Source: a virus
Strand: one strand, 5' to 3'
Length of the DNA stretch: 24,316 bases
Virus record (IMG/VR): IMGVR_UViG_3300042569_000270
Coordinates: 1 to 24,316 of that record
A program made the translations under genes and the position numbers. The notes under the pieces were generated by a model. The model was not told the origin of the DNA, did not search any database, and was given only the letters and a program-made list of their open reading frames with translations. This document shows positions 14,843 to 22,136 of the stretch, piece by piece. Positions within the stretch are counted from its first letter, which is position 1, and the number at the start of each line of letters is the position of its first letter.

Positions 14843-15823
14843 ATGGCAAAAGATAAACTACCAGTTTACAAAATTACTATTGACCCTGAGTACTCCGAGA
14901 ATGGTCAAGACTTAGGTATTGAGCAGATAGCATTCACAAGCACTCCAGCCATCAAAGTCATGGGTATGGCATTCAGTGCTCAGACAAAGCCTATGAGATT
15001 TAACGATGAGATAAAGTACCGTATCACTGCACCTGCTTTGATACCTATGGAGATCTATCGCTTTGATGAGGATACAGATGAGGAGTACTATGTTAAATTC
15101 ACTGCTGAAGAGATAGAGAAAATTCATGCTAAGTTCATGAAAGACATGTTGAATAAGGACCTATTCAACTTGGAACATGATACTGAAAAGACTGTACCTG
15201 CCTATGTACTTGAGGCATGGATAGTAGACACTCCAAAAGAGGACAAAGCTTACTCATCATTTGGTATTGAAGTACCGGAGGGTACACTTATGGTTACTGC
15301 CCAGGTAACTGATAAAGAGTACTATGCTGAACTTGTAGCTCAAGAGCAAATAGGCTTCAGTATAGAAGGGTACTTAGGCATGAAACTAAAAGAGCAAAAC
15401 AAATCCCAAATAAATACACAAATGAATGAGTTAATGTTGCCGGATGGCGAACACATCATCAACGAAAAAATCTACATCGTAAAAGATGGTAAAGTAGTTG
15501 AAGTAAAAGATGTTGAAAAAGTAGAGGCTTCTGAGGAAGTAGCCCTAGAGGAAACTGTTATCGAAGAGGAAGTAACAGAAATCCCTGCAGAGGAAGAGAC
15601 AATGGCGGTAGATCCTGTGCTTGACGCAGAAGCTATCTTAGCTATTGTTAAGCCTGCAATGGATGAGCAAATCAATGCCCTTGTAGCTATGATTGCTGAC
15701 CTTAAGAACCAACTTGAGGAAGTGATGAGCTCAGAGGTAGAAGAGGAAGTGATTGAAGAGGCTGTGGCTATGAGTGCACAGCATAGATTTTCTAGTGTAA
15801 ACAAATTCATAAATAACAAATAA
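14843..15823 (+). CDS. XkdF-like prohead protease fused to scaffold-like domain
   Basis: A 326-residue protein. Residues ~1-185 match XkdF-type head-maturation proteases: FNLEHDTEKTVPAYVLEAWI with likely catalytic H112, then DKAYSSFGIEVPEGTLMVTA and QEQIGFSIEGYLGMK with likely S173. The C-terminal part, from about residue 194 (MNELMLPDGEHIINEKIYIV), is a Glu/Val-rich segment with a predicted coiled coil (VKPAMDEQINALVAMIADLK), typical of a scaffold. The fused layout resembles protease-scaffold fusions that digest themselves after prohead assembly. An internal ATG at 15422 could give a separate scaffold. The major capsid gene follows 1 nt later, as expected. The late motif ends one base before the start. 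Confidence 0.82.
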   Translation: MAKDKLPVYKITIDPEYSENGQDLGIEQIAFTSTPAIKVMGMAFSAQTKPMRFNDEIKYRITAPALIPMEIYRFDEDTDEEYYVKFTAEEIEKIHAKFMKDMLNKDLFNLEHDTEKTVPAYVLEAWIVDTPKEDKAYSSFGIEVPEGTLMVTAQVTDKEYYAELVAQEQIGFSIEGYLGMKLKEQNKSQINTQMNELMLPDGEHIINEKIYIVKDGKVVEVKDVEKVEASEEVALEETVIEEEVTEIPAEEETMAVDPVLDAEAILAIVKPAMDEQINALVAMIADLKNQLEEVMSSEVEEEVIEEAVAMSAQHRFSSVNKFINNK

Positions 15824-15824
15824 A

Positions 15825-16760
15825 ATGCGTAAATTAAAATTCGACTTACAAGTTGACCCAACTGCTTTATTAGCAGCGAACCCAGAGGCATTCTATTCTC
15901 AAGCTTACTTGTCTGAGGATACTGCTGACAACTATCGTTCTTTACCAGGTGTAAAGTACAAAACTAAATTAGCGACTGTTACTTTCGGTAACATCTTGCA
16001 AGCATCTAGCTGTTCTTTCTCAGCTCCTAATGATGATTTGAACGCTAAAGAAATTGACGTATGTGCTCTTTCTGCAATGGCTCAAATTTGTCAGTTTGAC
16101 TTAGAGCAATCTTTCCTTTCTTTGCAAATGTCAAAAGGATCTAACGGAGATTTCTCTGTTGCATCTTTCATGTCATTCTACTGGGGTGAGATGGCTAACA
16201 AAATTAACGGAGATATCGAGTTAATCAGATGGCAAGGTGATACAACTGCTATTGCTAACCCTACATTAGCTTTATGTGATGGTTATGAGAAAAAATTAAC
16301 TGCAGGTTTAACTGACCCAACTGATACAGTTATCAACGGTGGTACAGGTGCAATTGCTAACTTCACTACATTGGAGACTAAATTAGCTGCAGCATTTGCT
16401 TTACTTCCTGCATCTATTGCTACACGTACAGCTGACCTACGTTTGTACATGCCAACTCAATTGGTTAACATCTACCGATTAGGAGTTGCTGCAGGTAACA
16501 CTAACGCTTACATTACTCAAGATTTGTCTTTGACTTTCTTAGGAGTTAAAATCGTAGTTTGTCCAGGTATGTCTAACAACACTTTTGTTTGGACATTGAA
16601 AGATAACCTTATCTATGCATTCGATGCTGAGGGTGACTCTTCTGACCTACGTGCAGTTAACTTAGCTGATACTGTAGCTGAGCCTTATATCCGTACACGT
16701 GCTAACATGAAAGTTGGTTTCGAATATGTGAATGGTTCTGACATCGTTTTCTATCAATAA
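15825..16760 (+). CDS. major capsid protein
   Basis: A 311-residue protein directly after the protease/scaffold, which is the normal place for the major capsid gene. The sequence (MRKLKFDLQVDPTALLAANP, YWGEMANKINGDIELIRWQG, TADLRLYMPTQLVNIYRLGV, LTFLGVKIVVCPGMSNN, a C-terminal 'R..M..GF.YVNGSDIVFY') fits an HK97-like capsid pattern: long N-terminal region, then an 'E-loop/P-domain'-like alternation with a strand-rich end. Codon choice shifts to TTA/TTG Leu, TCT Ser, GCT/GCA Ala and CGT Arg, unlike flanking genes, consistent with very high expression. The fold is inferred, not matched to a database. Confidence 0.82.
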   Translation: MRKLKFDLQVDPTALLAANPEAFYSQAYLSEDTADNYRSLPGVKYKTKLATVTFGNILQASSCSFSAPNDDLNAKEIDVCALSAMAQICQFDLEQSFLSLQMSKGSNGDFSVASFMSFYWGEMANKINGDIELIRWQGDTTAIANPTLALCDGYEKKLTAGLTDPTDTVINGGTGAIANFTTLETKLAAAFALLPASIATRTADLRLYMPTQLVNIYRLGVAAGNTNAYITQDLSLTFLGVKIVVCPGMSNNTFVWTLKDNLIYAFDAEGDSSDLRAVNLADTVAEPYIRTRANMKVGFEYVNGSDIVFYQ

Positions 16761-16767
16761 TAATCAT

Positions 16768-16793
16768 GAGCCCTCTACCAAGGGGGCTCTTTA
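16768..16793 (+). terminator. terminator-like hairpin after the capsid gene
   Basis: GAGCCCTCT pairs with AGGGGGCTC (9 bp with one T-G wobble) around an ACCA loop, followed by a short T run (TTT then AATACTTT). The weak T tract suggests partial termination, so that some transcripts continue into the next gene and the capsid mRNA is more abundant. Confidence 0.7.
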
Positions 16794-16806
16794 ATACTTT
16801 AATATC

Positions 16807-17349
16807 ATGGCTTGTCAAGCATTAGAAGCAATCGTAAAATCATGCGACAACAACAGTGGTGGTATCTATGGTATCTGGATTAACCAACAAGATGAGATCG
16901 CATCTATCACACCAACCGACCCATCAGCGGGTTCAGGATGGGAGATAACAGGTATCACTCTTGCAGGTACTCCTCCAGTACTATTTGAAAACTACTACGT
17001 TCGTCGTAACACATCTAACTTTACTGAGGACAGTACTATTGACCTAGTTAATGGTAGCTCATTTGTCACTCAAACAATTAACTTAATGTTCCACCGAAGA
17101 GATAAAGATAAGTCTCGTGCTATCAAAATCTTAGGAGCAGGACAGCAATACTTAACAGCTATCGTATTAGATGCTAATGGTAAGTATTGGTACTTCCCTT
17201 ACTTGCAGGTTTCTGCTACAGGTGAAGGTTCAGGAACAGCTCGAGCTGATGGTTCTAAATATTCAGTTACTTTGGTAGCTGAAAATGAGTACCTAGCTTA
17301 TGAGGTAGACATGCTACCTGCTGCATTAGCTGCAATCGGAGTACTATAA
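16807..17349 (+). CDS. major tail (tube) protein candidate
   Basis: A 180-residue protein (MACQALEAIVKSCDNNSGGIYGIWI ...) with alternating strands and a conserved-looking FHRRDKDKSRAIKILGAGQQ stretch at ~99-118, followed by a Gly/Ala loop and NEYLAYEVDMLPAAL at the end. Size, beta-rich pattern, location after the major capsid gene and flanking by two terminator hairpins all suit an abundant tube protein. It shares the codon preference of the capsid gene in part. A different abundant virion protein (decoration or minor head) is the alternative. The start is preceded by AATATC directly before ATG but has no RAACA partner. Confidence 0.65.
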   Translation: MACQALEAIVKSCDNNSGGIYGIWINQQDEIASITPTDPSAGSGWEITGITLAGTPPVLFENYYVRRNTSNFTEDSTIDLVNGSSFVTQTINLMFHRRDKDKSRAIKILGAGQQYLTAIVLDANGKYWYFPYLQVSATGEGSGTARADGSKYSVTLVAENEYLAYEVDMLPAALAAIGVL

Positions 17350-17372
17350 GTTCTTTATTTCTCTACATAGCG

Positions 17373-17403
17373 AAAGGGCCTACCGTAATGGTGGGCCTTT
17401 TTT
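17373..17403 (+). terminator. Rho-independent terminator
   Basis: AAAGGGCCTACC pairs with GGTGGGCCTTTT (about 12 bp including G-T pairs) around a GTAAT loop and runs into a T tract ending TTTTTT. It closes the head/tube unit; the fifth late-promoter motif begins 3 nt downstream. Confidence 0.85.
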
Positions 17404-17405
17404 GT

Positions 17406-17436
17406 GAACATTTGTAAAGTCTAATTTAATATAGGT
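17406..17436 (+). promoter_or_regulatory. putative phage late promoter, copy 5 (portal-lysis operon)
   Basis: GAACA at 17406-17410, a 17-nt spacer, AATATAGGT at 17428-17436, then a GTG start at 17437. It lies just after a strong terminator, so transcription of the downstream portal and lysis genes needs a new promoter here. The upstream half reads GAACATTTG. Confidence 0.7.
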
Positions 17437-17787
17437 GTGATATACTTAGATCAAGGTGTTATTAATCAATTCGTGTTAACTCTTAGTGAGGTAACTACGG
17501 TTAGTACACCACACTATTTGTTTGTGTTCACCAATGAAATGAATACTACTAGCACACCACAGCTATTTACATCTGCTGATACAAGTGCATACCCTGAAAG
17601 ATACAACCTGTTTACTCTTGATGAGCCAACGGATATATCACTACTTAAAGGGCAGTACACGTATGAAGTATATGAGAGCTCAACACCATTCGTTCTACCT
17701 CTTTCAATAGCACAAACTACAGGCGTAGTAATTGAGGAAGGTAGAATGGTAGTAAGTGGTCCAGTAGGTAACTCAATATACGATTAA
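17437..17787 (+). CDS. putative structural protein
   Basis: A 116-residue beta-rich protein with GTG start: MIYLDQGVINQFVLTLSEVT, then STPHYLFVFTNEMNTTSTPQ, DISLLKGQYTYEVYESSTPF, EEGRMVVSGPVGNSIYD. I recall similar short proteins encoded beside portal or capsid genes in Bacteroidota phages, where they are left without function. The strand pattern could suit a head-surface or neck component. The GTG is supported by the position of the AATATAGGT motif right before it and by the absence of another start for many codons. One base separates it from the portal gene. Confidence 0.6.
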   Translation: MIYLDQGVINQFVLTLSEVTTVSTPHYLFVFTNEMNTTSTPQLFTSADTSAYPERYNLFTLDEPTDISLLKGQYTYEVYESSTPFVLPLSIAQTTGVVIEEGRMVVSGPVGNSIYD

Positions 17788-17788
17788 T

Positions 17789-19117
17789 ATGGCATGGTAC
17801 GATAGATTTATTAACAGCAAACCCAAAGGGCCCGAAGTAGTAGAGGGCTATCAATCTTTTAGCACTCCATTCTTACCGGTAGGTAGAGGCAATTTAACTT
17901 TACCCTATGTCAATGGTAGATACGTACAAGAGTCTTGGGTTCGTTTCGGTGAGGGTAACCTATATCCGGAACTGCTTAACCAAATGTACTACAGCTCACC
18001 ACTACATGGTGCCATTGTAGATTTTAAGACCAATGCTGTTATTGGTGGAGGGTTTAATATCATAACTGACAAGCTAACTCCCCAGGAGAAACTTGACATG
18101 TACTCTTTTGAAAAGAAAGTCAACCTTAAACACACCGTTAAGGCTGTTACTAGACAGTTAATCCTGCATAATCGAGTATATTTTAAGCTATATTTTGGTG
18201 AAAAAAGAAAGCTAATCAAGGTAGAGAACGTATCACCGGAGAAAGTACGTATATCACCATGCAGAAAATACTACTATTTGTCTGATGACTGGAGCACTCG
18301 TATAGATACTGAGAAAATTAAGCCTTATCACATTGCATGTAGTGACGAAATACAGCTATATTGCTATGAGGTCAAGTCAGTAGGTCAAGACTATTACCCA
18401 TTACCAACCTATACAAGTGCATTAAACTTTGCTTTTTTAAGTGGTGAGCTATCTTACTTCGCAAAAAGCAACATTCAAAATAGTGTGTTCCCATCCTTTG
18501 CTATGATGTTCCCTAAGAGACCACAGTCTGAGGAAGAAAAACACATGATCAAGGAAACTATTGACCGTCTTAAAGGTGCAGCCAATGCAGGTAAGGCAGT
18601 TGCATTCTTTGCTAACAGTGCGGACCAATTACCTAAAATTGAAAGCTTACCAACTAATGACAATGATAAGCTATTTCATGAGGCATCTGCATTGAATACT
18701 GAGCAAATATGTTTTGCTCATACCATTGACCCTATCTTGTTAGGGGTGCGTACATCCGGTAGCCTGGGTAATGGCAGTGACATCAAGCAGGCCTATGTGA
18801 TATTTGAAAAGAACGTAGTAATGGAGCTACGTATGCAAATCACTACGATATTTAATGAGCTATTGACTATTGCTAAAATCCCTGCAGATTTCACAATCAA
18901 TAACTTCCAAATAATTAATGAGACTATTGTGGAGCTTGAGGGTGAAAGCTCTAAGACTAACGATGCATTAAACACATTGAGTCCATTGGTAGCTACCAAA
19001 GTACTTGAGACTATGACCATCAATGAAATTAGAGCACTTGCTTCATTAGCACCTGTAGAGGGTGGAGATGTTACACAAGCAGCTGCAACTGCAGCAGCAC
19101 AAACACCTGCAATCTGA
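17789..19117 (+). CDS. portal protein
   Basis: A 442-residue portal of the short phage type. Signals are YSSPLHGAIVDFKTNAVIGG (residues ~65-85), a hallmark of portal N-termini; KVENVSPEKVRISPCRKYYY; a stem-like region with EEEKHMIKETIDRLKGAANA, KAVAFFANSADQLPKIESLP and TEQICFAHTIDPILLGVRTS (~296-315); then an Ala-rich C-terminus. The dodecameric ring is the DNA gate to which terminase docks. The gene sits downstream of the capsid gene, not upstream as in most phages. It overlaps the next gene by one base (TGATG). Confidence 0.9.
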   Translation: MAWYDRFINSKPKGPEVVEGYQSFSTPFLPVGRGNLTLPYVNGRYVQESWVRFGEGNLYPELLNQMYYSSPLHGAIVDFKTNAVIGGGFNIITDKLTPQEKLDMYSFEKKVNLKHTVKAVTRQLILHNRVYFKLYFGEKRKLIKVENVSPEKVRISPCRKYYYLSDDWSTRIDTEKIKPYHIACSDEIQLYCYEVKSVGQDYYPLPTYTSALNFAFLSGELSYFAKSNIQNSVFPSFAMMFPKRPQSEEEKHMIKETIDRLKGAANAGKAVAFFANSADQLPKIESLPTNDNDKLFHEASALNTEQICFAHTIDPILLGVRTSGSLGNGSDIKQAYVIFEKNVVMELRMQITTIFNELLTIAKIPADFTINNFQIINETIVELEGESSKTNDALNTLSPLVATKVLETMTINEIRALASLAPVEGGDVTQAAATAAAQTPAI

Positions 19118-19683
19118 TGTTATACTTTATCACTGAAACCTACCTTAAGACTAACACACCCATCACAGCCAATGTGGATGTGACTGATGTGACCCCATAC
19201 ATAGCAACTCAGAGTGCATTGAGGATACAGCCTATCCTAGGCACAGTGTTCTATAATCACATGTTGAATGCGTACAATACTCAGACACTTACACCTGATG
19301 AGATTGACCTAGTAGAGTTTATTCAACCGGTCATTGCCTGGAGGTCAGCTGAGGATGCGGTATTTGGATTGACGTATCAGCTAAAAAACAAAGGACTTCA
19401 AACTCAGAATGGTGATTATTCTGCAAGCGTATCACGTAATGAGGTAGCATTTGGTATGGAACACTATGCACAAAAGGCTAGTTTTTTTGAGCAACGTCTA
19501 ATTAGATGGCTATTAGCTAACAGAAATCTGTTCCCGATATTTATTAGTACCACTAACATGGATACTGATCTAAGACCAATGTTTAACCACTGCTCTTGTA
19601 TCAATCAGTATCAAACAACTTGCACAGGTATGTGTGGTAACCTACGAGAAAACGGATACAATAACAGCATCCTTATCTTATAA
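19117..19683 (+). CDS. putative head-tail connector/neck protein (DUF6712-like)
   Basis: A 188-residue protein: MLYFITETYLKTNTPITANV, ATQSALRIQPILGTVFYNHM, EFIQPVIAWRSAEDAVFGLT (~69-88), then QLKNKGLQTQNGDYSASVSR and a Cys-rich tail (CSCINQYQTTCTGMC). The helical body fits an adaptor protein bound to the portal, and I associate this pattern with DUF6712 (from memory). The four or five clustered cysteines at the C-terminus might bind metal. It follows the portal directly, as connector genes do, and precedes the holin. Confidence 0.6.
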   Translation: MLYFITETYLKTNTPITANVDVTDVTPYIATQSALRIQPILGTVFYNHMLNAYNTQTLTPDEIDLVEFIQPVIAWRSAEDAVFGLTYQLKNKGLQTQNGDYSASVSRNEVAFGMEHYAQKASFFEQRLIRWLLANRNLFPIFISTTNMDTDLRPMFNHCSCINQYQTTCTGMCGNLRENGYNNSILIL

Positions 19684-20174
19684 TGGAGTCACAGGTAGCT
19701 ATCTTACTAAAAACAATGCAGGCTAACTGGATTAAATTGTTAGCTACTATAAGTGCATTCTTAATGCCTATCTCAGGACTGCTATTTTTGGTAGGGTTTG
19801 TTATCGTACTTGATACTGTTACTGGTATTTGGAAGTCAATAAAAAACAAAACAAAGATAACTAGTAGAGGCCTCAGTGCTATCATTAGCAAAATGCTACT
19901 TTATGAGGTAACGGTTATCCTGTTCTATATGATAGATCACTTTATCCTTAACAATATCATACTTCAGTTCTTTTCAGTACAGCTGTTACTAACTAAGGTA
20001 CTTGCACTCATCCTGGTTAGCATTGAAGTCATGAGCATTAACGAGAACTACAAAGCAGTGAAAGGGCTTGACCTATGGCAGGCTATGAAAAATCTTTTCG
20101 CTAGAGCTAAGGATATTAAAAAAGAGGTAGATGAAATTAGACACGACCAAAATATTACAGGAACGCCTATCTAA
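19683..20174 (+). CDS. phage holin family protein
   Basis: A 163-residue membrane protein with three likely transmembrane segments: ~18-46 (LLATISAFLMPISGLLFLVG), ~72-92 (LLYEVTVILFYMIDHFIL) and ~94-118 (IILQFFSVQLLLTKVLALIL). A conserved-type LDTVTGIWKSIKNK segment follows TM1 and SINENYKAVKG follows TM3, as in the phage holin 4-like family. It would make the holes that trigger lysis. The C-terminal tail is charged (ARAKDIKKEVDEIRHD). It overlaps the amidase start by 44 nt. Confidence 0.85.
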   Translation: MESQVAILLKTMQANWIKLLATISAFLMPISGLLFLVGFVIVLDTVTGIWKSIKNKTKITSRGLSAIISKMLLYEVTVILFYMIDHFILNNIILQFFSVQLLLTKVLALILVSIEVMSINENYKAVKGLDLWQAMKNLFARAKDIKKEVDEIRHDQNITGTPI

Positions 20175-20778
20175 TGCTCAGTACTTCCATGAGGAGTCTG
20201 AAAAAACACAGATCTATTTACACCATACAGCAGGCAACGGGAACCCAGTAGCTGTATCACGTTGGTGGAATAGCAATTCAGACAGGATAGCTACTGCATT
20301 TGTGGTAGGTGAAAAAGGAACTATTGTACAATGCTTCAGCTCTAGGCACTGGGCTTATCACCTGGGCATAGATAGTCAAGATTTCTCAGTACATGGACTC
20401 AAGTACCAAAACTTAAACAAGCTAAGTGTAGGTATTGAGGTGTGTAACTGGGGTCCATTGAAGCTAAGAGATGGAAAGTACTACAACTATATTAAAAGTA
20501 TTGTAGATCCATCCATGGTAACTACATTAGATGCACCATACAAGGGTAACATTCACTGGTATAAATATACGGATGCACAAATCGAAAGCACTCGTCAGTT
20601 GGTAGAGTACTTATGTGAGACCTATGACATTCCAAAGGCTTACCGGTCAGAGATATTTAGCATTGATAAGGAAGCATTCAAAGGTACTCCTGGGATTTAT
20701 ACACATAACAGTGTTCGTAAAGACAAGGCGGATATTTACCCATGCCCCCGAATGATTAAGATGTTACAAAGCCTATAG
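20131..20778 (+). CDS. N-acetylmuramoyl-L-alanine amidase (endolysin)
   Basis: A 215-residue Amidase_2/PGRP-type endolysin that cuts the bond between muramic acid and the stem peptide. Visible: IYLHHTAGNG with H31/H32 (zinc ligand at the first or second His), SRWWNSNSDRIATAFVVGEK, SRHWAYHLG at ~71-79, LSVGIEVCNWGP, and a late 'H' segment GIYTHNSVRKDKADIYPCPR that supplies the remaining His and Lys/Asp. There is no signal peptide, so it depends on the holin. The start at 20131 gives a short N-terminal arm (LDTTKILQERL) before the catalytic core. Confidence 0.9.
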   Translation: MKLDTTKILQERLSNAQYFHEESEKTQIYLHHTAGNGNPVAVSRWWNSNSDRIATAFVVGEKGTIVQCFSSRHWAYHLGIDSQDFSVHGLKYQNLNKLSVGIEVCNWGPLKLRDGKYYNYIKSIVDPSMVTTLDAPYKGNIHWYKYTDAQIESTRQLVEYLCETYDIPKAYRSEIFSIDKEAFKGTPGIYTHNSVRKDKADIYPCPRMIKMLQSL

Positions 20779-20781
20779 CAC

Positions 20782-21246
20782 ATGAGACTTTCAATAATTA
20801 TTTTGTCGCTAGTTTCTACTATATTTGCGACATCCTGTTCAGCTCCTAAGCGTGCTCAATGGCACTATAAGAAAGCGTTAAAAAATGGCCTTCAGTTAGT
20901 ACAGGATAGTGATACTATCCGGATAACTACTATTGACAGCATCCCAGTGATCATGAATGATACTATCGTATGGCAGAAGTATATAACAACCAAGGATACT
21001 ATCATTAAATATAACAACATCTACGTGCCAAAGACTAGATGGCAAACACGAATAGAGTATAAGGAAAGGGTCAAGACACTACGCATCAAAGGTGATACAC
21101 AATGGAAAACAGCCAAGGCAAAACAGGTAGTTAAATACAGATGGGCGTGGTGGCCTATTGTTATTTCGTTCTTTATTGGTATCTTGCTTCGGTTTTTAAT
21201 ACAAAGAGGGCTACTGGATAGGATAGCTCTACTATTTAAGCTATGA
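20782..21246 (+). CDS. u-spanin-like lipoprotein (outer-membrane disruption)
   Basis: A 154-residue protein with an N-terminal lipoprotein signal (MRLSIIILSLVSTIFATSC, lipobox ATSC, Cys19) and a C-terminal transmembrane helix at ~121-139 (WAWWPIVISFFIGILLRFLI). Between them is a beta-like, Thr/Ile-rich domain with repeated 'DTI' elements (QDSDTIRITT, MNDTIVWQ, TKDTIIKYNN). A lipid anchor in the outer membrane joined to an inner-membrane helix is the architecture of unimolecular spanins such as phage T1 gp11, which fuse the two membranes in the last step of lysis. Its position after holin and endolysin supports this. The sequence itself was not recognised as a known spanin. Confidence 0.7.
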   Translation: MRLSIIILSLVSTIFATSCSAPKRAQWHYKKALKNGLQLVQDSDTIRITTIDSIPVIMNDTIVWQKYITTKDTIIKYNNIYVPKTRWQTRIEYKERVKTLRIKGDTQWKTAKAKQVVKYRWAWWPIVISFFIGILLRFLIQRGLLDRIALLFKL

Positions 21247-22016
21247 GAAAACGACTATTTTACGACATTGAAACATCCTTTAATGTCGGTGTGTTCTGGA
21301 GGACAGGATACAACCTAACAATTAACCCAGGTGATATCATTCATGAGCGTGCTATCATCTGCATCTGCTATAAATGGGAGGGTGAAGATGAGATTCACAG
21401 CCTAACATGGTCCAAAAATCAGAGTGATAAGCAAATGATTGAGAAGTTTGTCAAGGTTTTAGCTCAAGCCGATGAGATTGTAGCTCACAATGGGGATAGG
21501 TTTGACCTCAAATGGATACGTACAAGGGCTTTATTCCATGGTATTGGTGTTATGCCATCCCCAAAGACTATAGACACGCTTAAATGGGCTAAAAGGTACT
21601 TTAATTTTAATAGCAATAAGCTTGACTACATAGCTAAGCTACTTAAGGTAGGGGCTAAGATGGAAACAGGAGGATTAGATTTATGGAAAGACATCGTATT
21701 TCGCAAAGACCAGGAAGCCCTGGATAAAATGGTAGCCTATTGTAAGATGGATGTTGAAGTACTTGAGTCAGTATTCAATAAACTAAACAGCTATACCCTT
21801 GCAAATCATAACTATGCAGTACAGCATGGAGGTGATAAGTATGAATGTCCTGAATGTGGAGCTGCTAACTTCCGATATAATAAAAAAGTAGTCACTGCTG
21901 CCGGTACTGTACATCATTGGCTTAAATGTAAAGAATGCAATAAGCATCATAAAATTAATCACCTGGTGTTCACTAAATATCAGGAATATATCTACAAGCG
22001 TAAGTCTATAGCCTGA
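21243..22016 (+). CDS. DEDD 3'-5' exonuclease / RNase H-like protein with zinc ribbon
   Basis: A 257-residue nuclease. The exonuclease motifs are FYDIET (D8, E10), VAHNGDRFDLKW (D85/D88), SNKLDYIAKLL and YCKMDVEVLE (D170), matching the DnaQ/DEDD superfamily that uses two metals. After residue 195 there is a zinc ribbon, YECPECGAAN (C202, C205) and WLKCKECNKH (C229, C232). It probably processes DNA or RNA 3' ends in replication or recombination. It begins at an ATGA overlap with the spanin-like gene, so it is co-transcribed with lysis genes unless there is an internal start. No terminator hairpin was found after it. Confidence 0.8.
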   Translation: MRKRLFYDIETSFNVGVFWRTGYNLTINPGDIIHERAIICICYKWEGEDEIHSLTWSKNQSDKQMIEKFVKVLAQADEIVAHNGDRFDLKWIRTRALFHGIGVMPSPKTIDTLKWAKRYFNFNSNKLDYIAKLLKVGAKMETGGLDLWKDIVFRKDQEALDKMVAYCKMDVEVLESVFNKLNSYTLANHNYAVQHGGDKYECPECGAANFRYNKKVVTAAGTVHHWLKCKECNKHHKINHLVFTKYQEYIYKRKSIA

Positions 22017-22118
22017 TTTTTGCGGAGATTATTTAAGCTTTTACCCTGATTTTAATACATGTTTTTTAAGTTTTTAGGCTGACTCCTTATTTAGAATGAT
22101 TATAAATTGTGGAAAATT

Positions 22119-22136
22119 ATGCAAAATTGTTTGCAT
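22119..22136. promoter_or_regulatory. inverted repeat overlapping the -33 region (operator candidate)
   Basis: ATGCAAA at 22119-22125 and TTTGCAT at 22130-22136 are perfect inverted arms separated by ATTG. The right arm contains the TTTG of the promoter at 22130. A repressor dimer bound here would block the promoter. Confidence 0.6.

Noticed and set aside
15472-15891. Minus-strand open frame over the protease end
   Set aside because: Ser/Thr/Ile-rich artefact of Glu/Val codons in the scaffold-like tail; it also crosses into the capsid gene.
22017-22118. Terminator after the exonuclease gene
   Set aside because: T-rich stretches and repeated CCTGATTTT are present, but no stable hairpin followed by a T run could be paired by eye.
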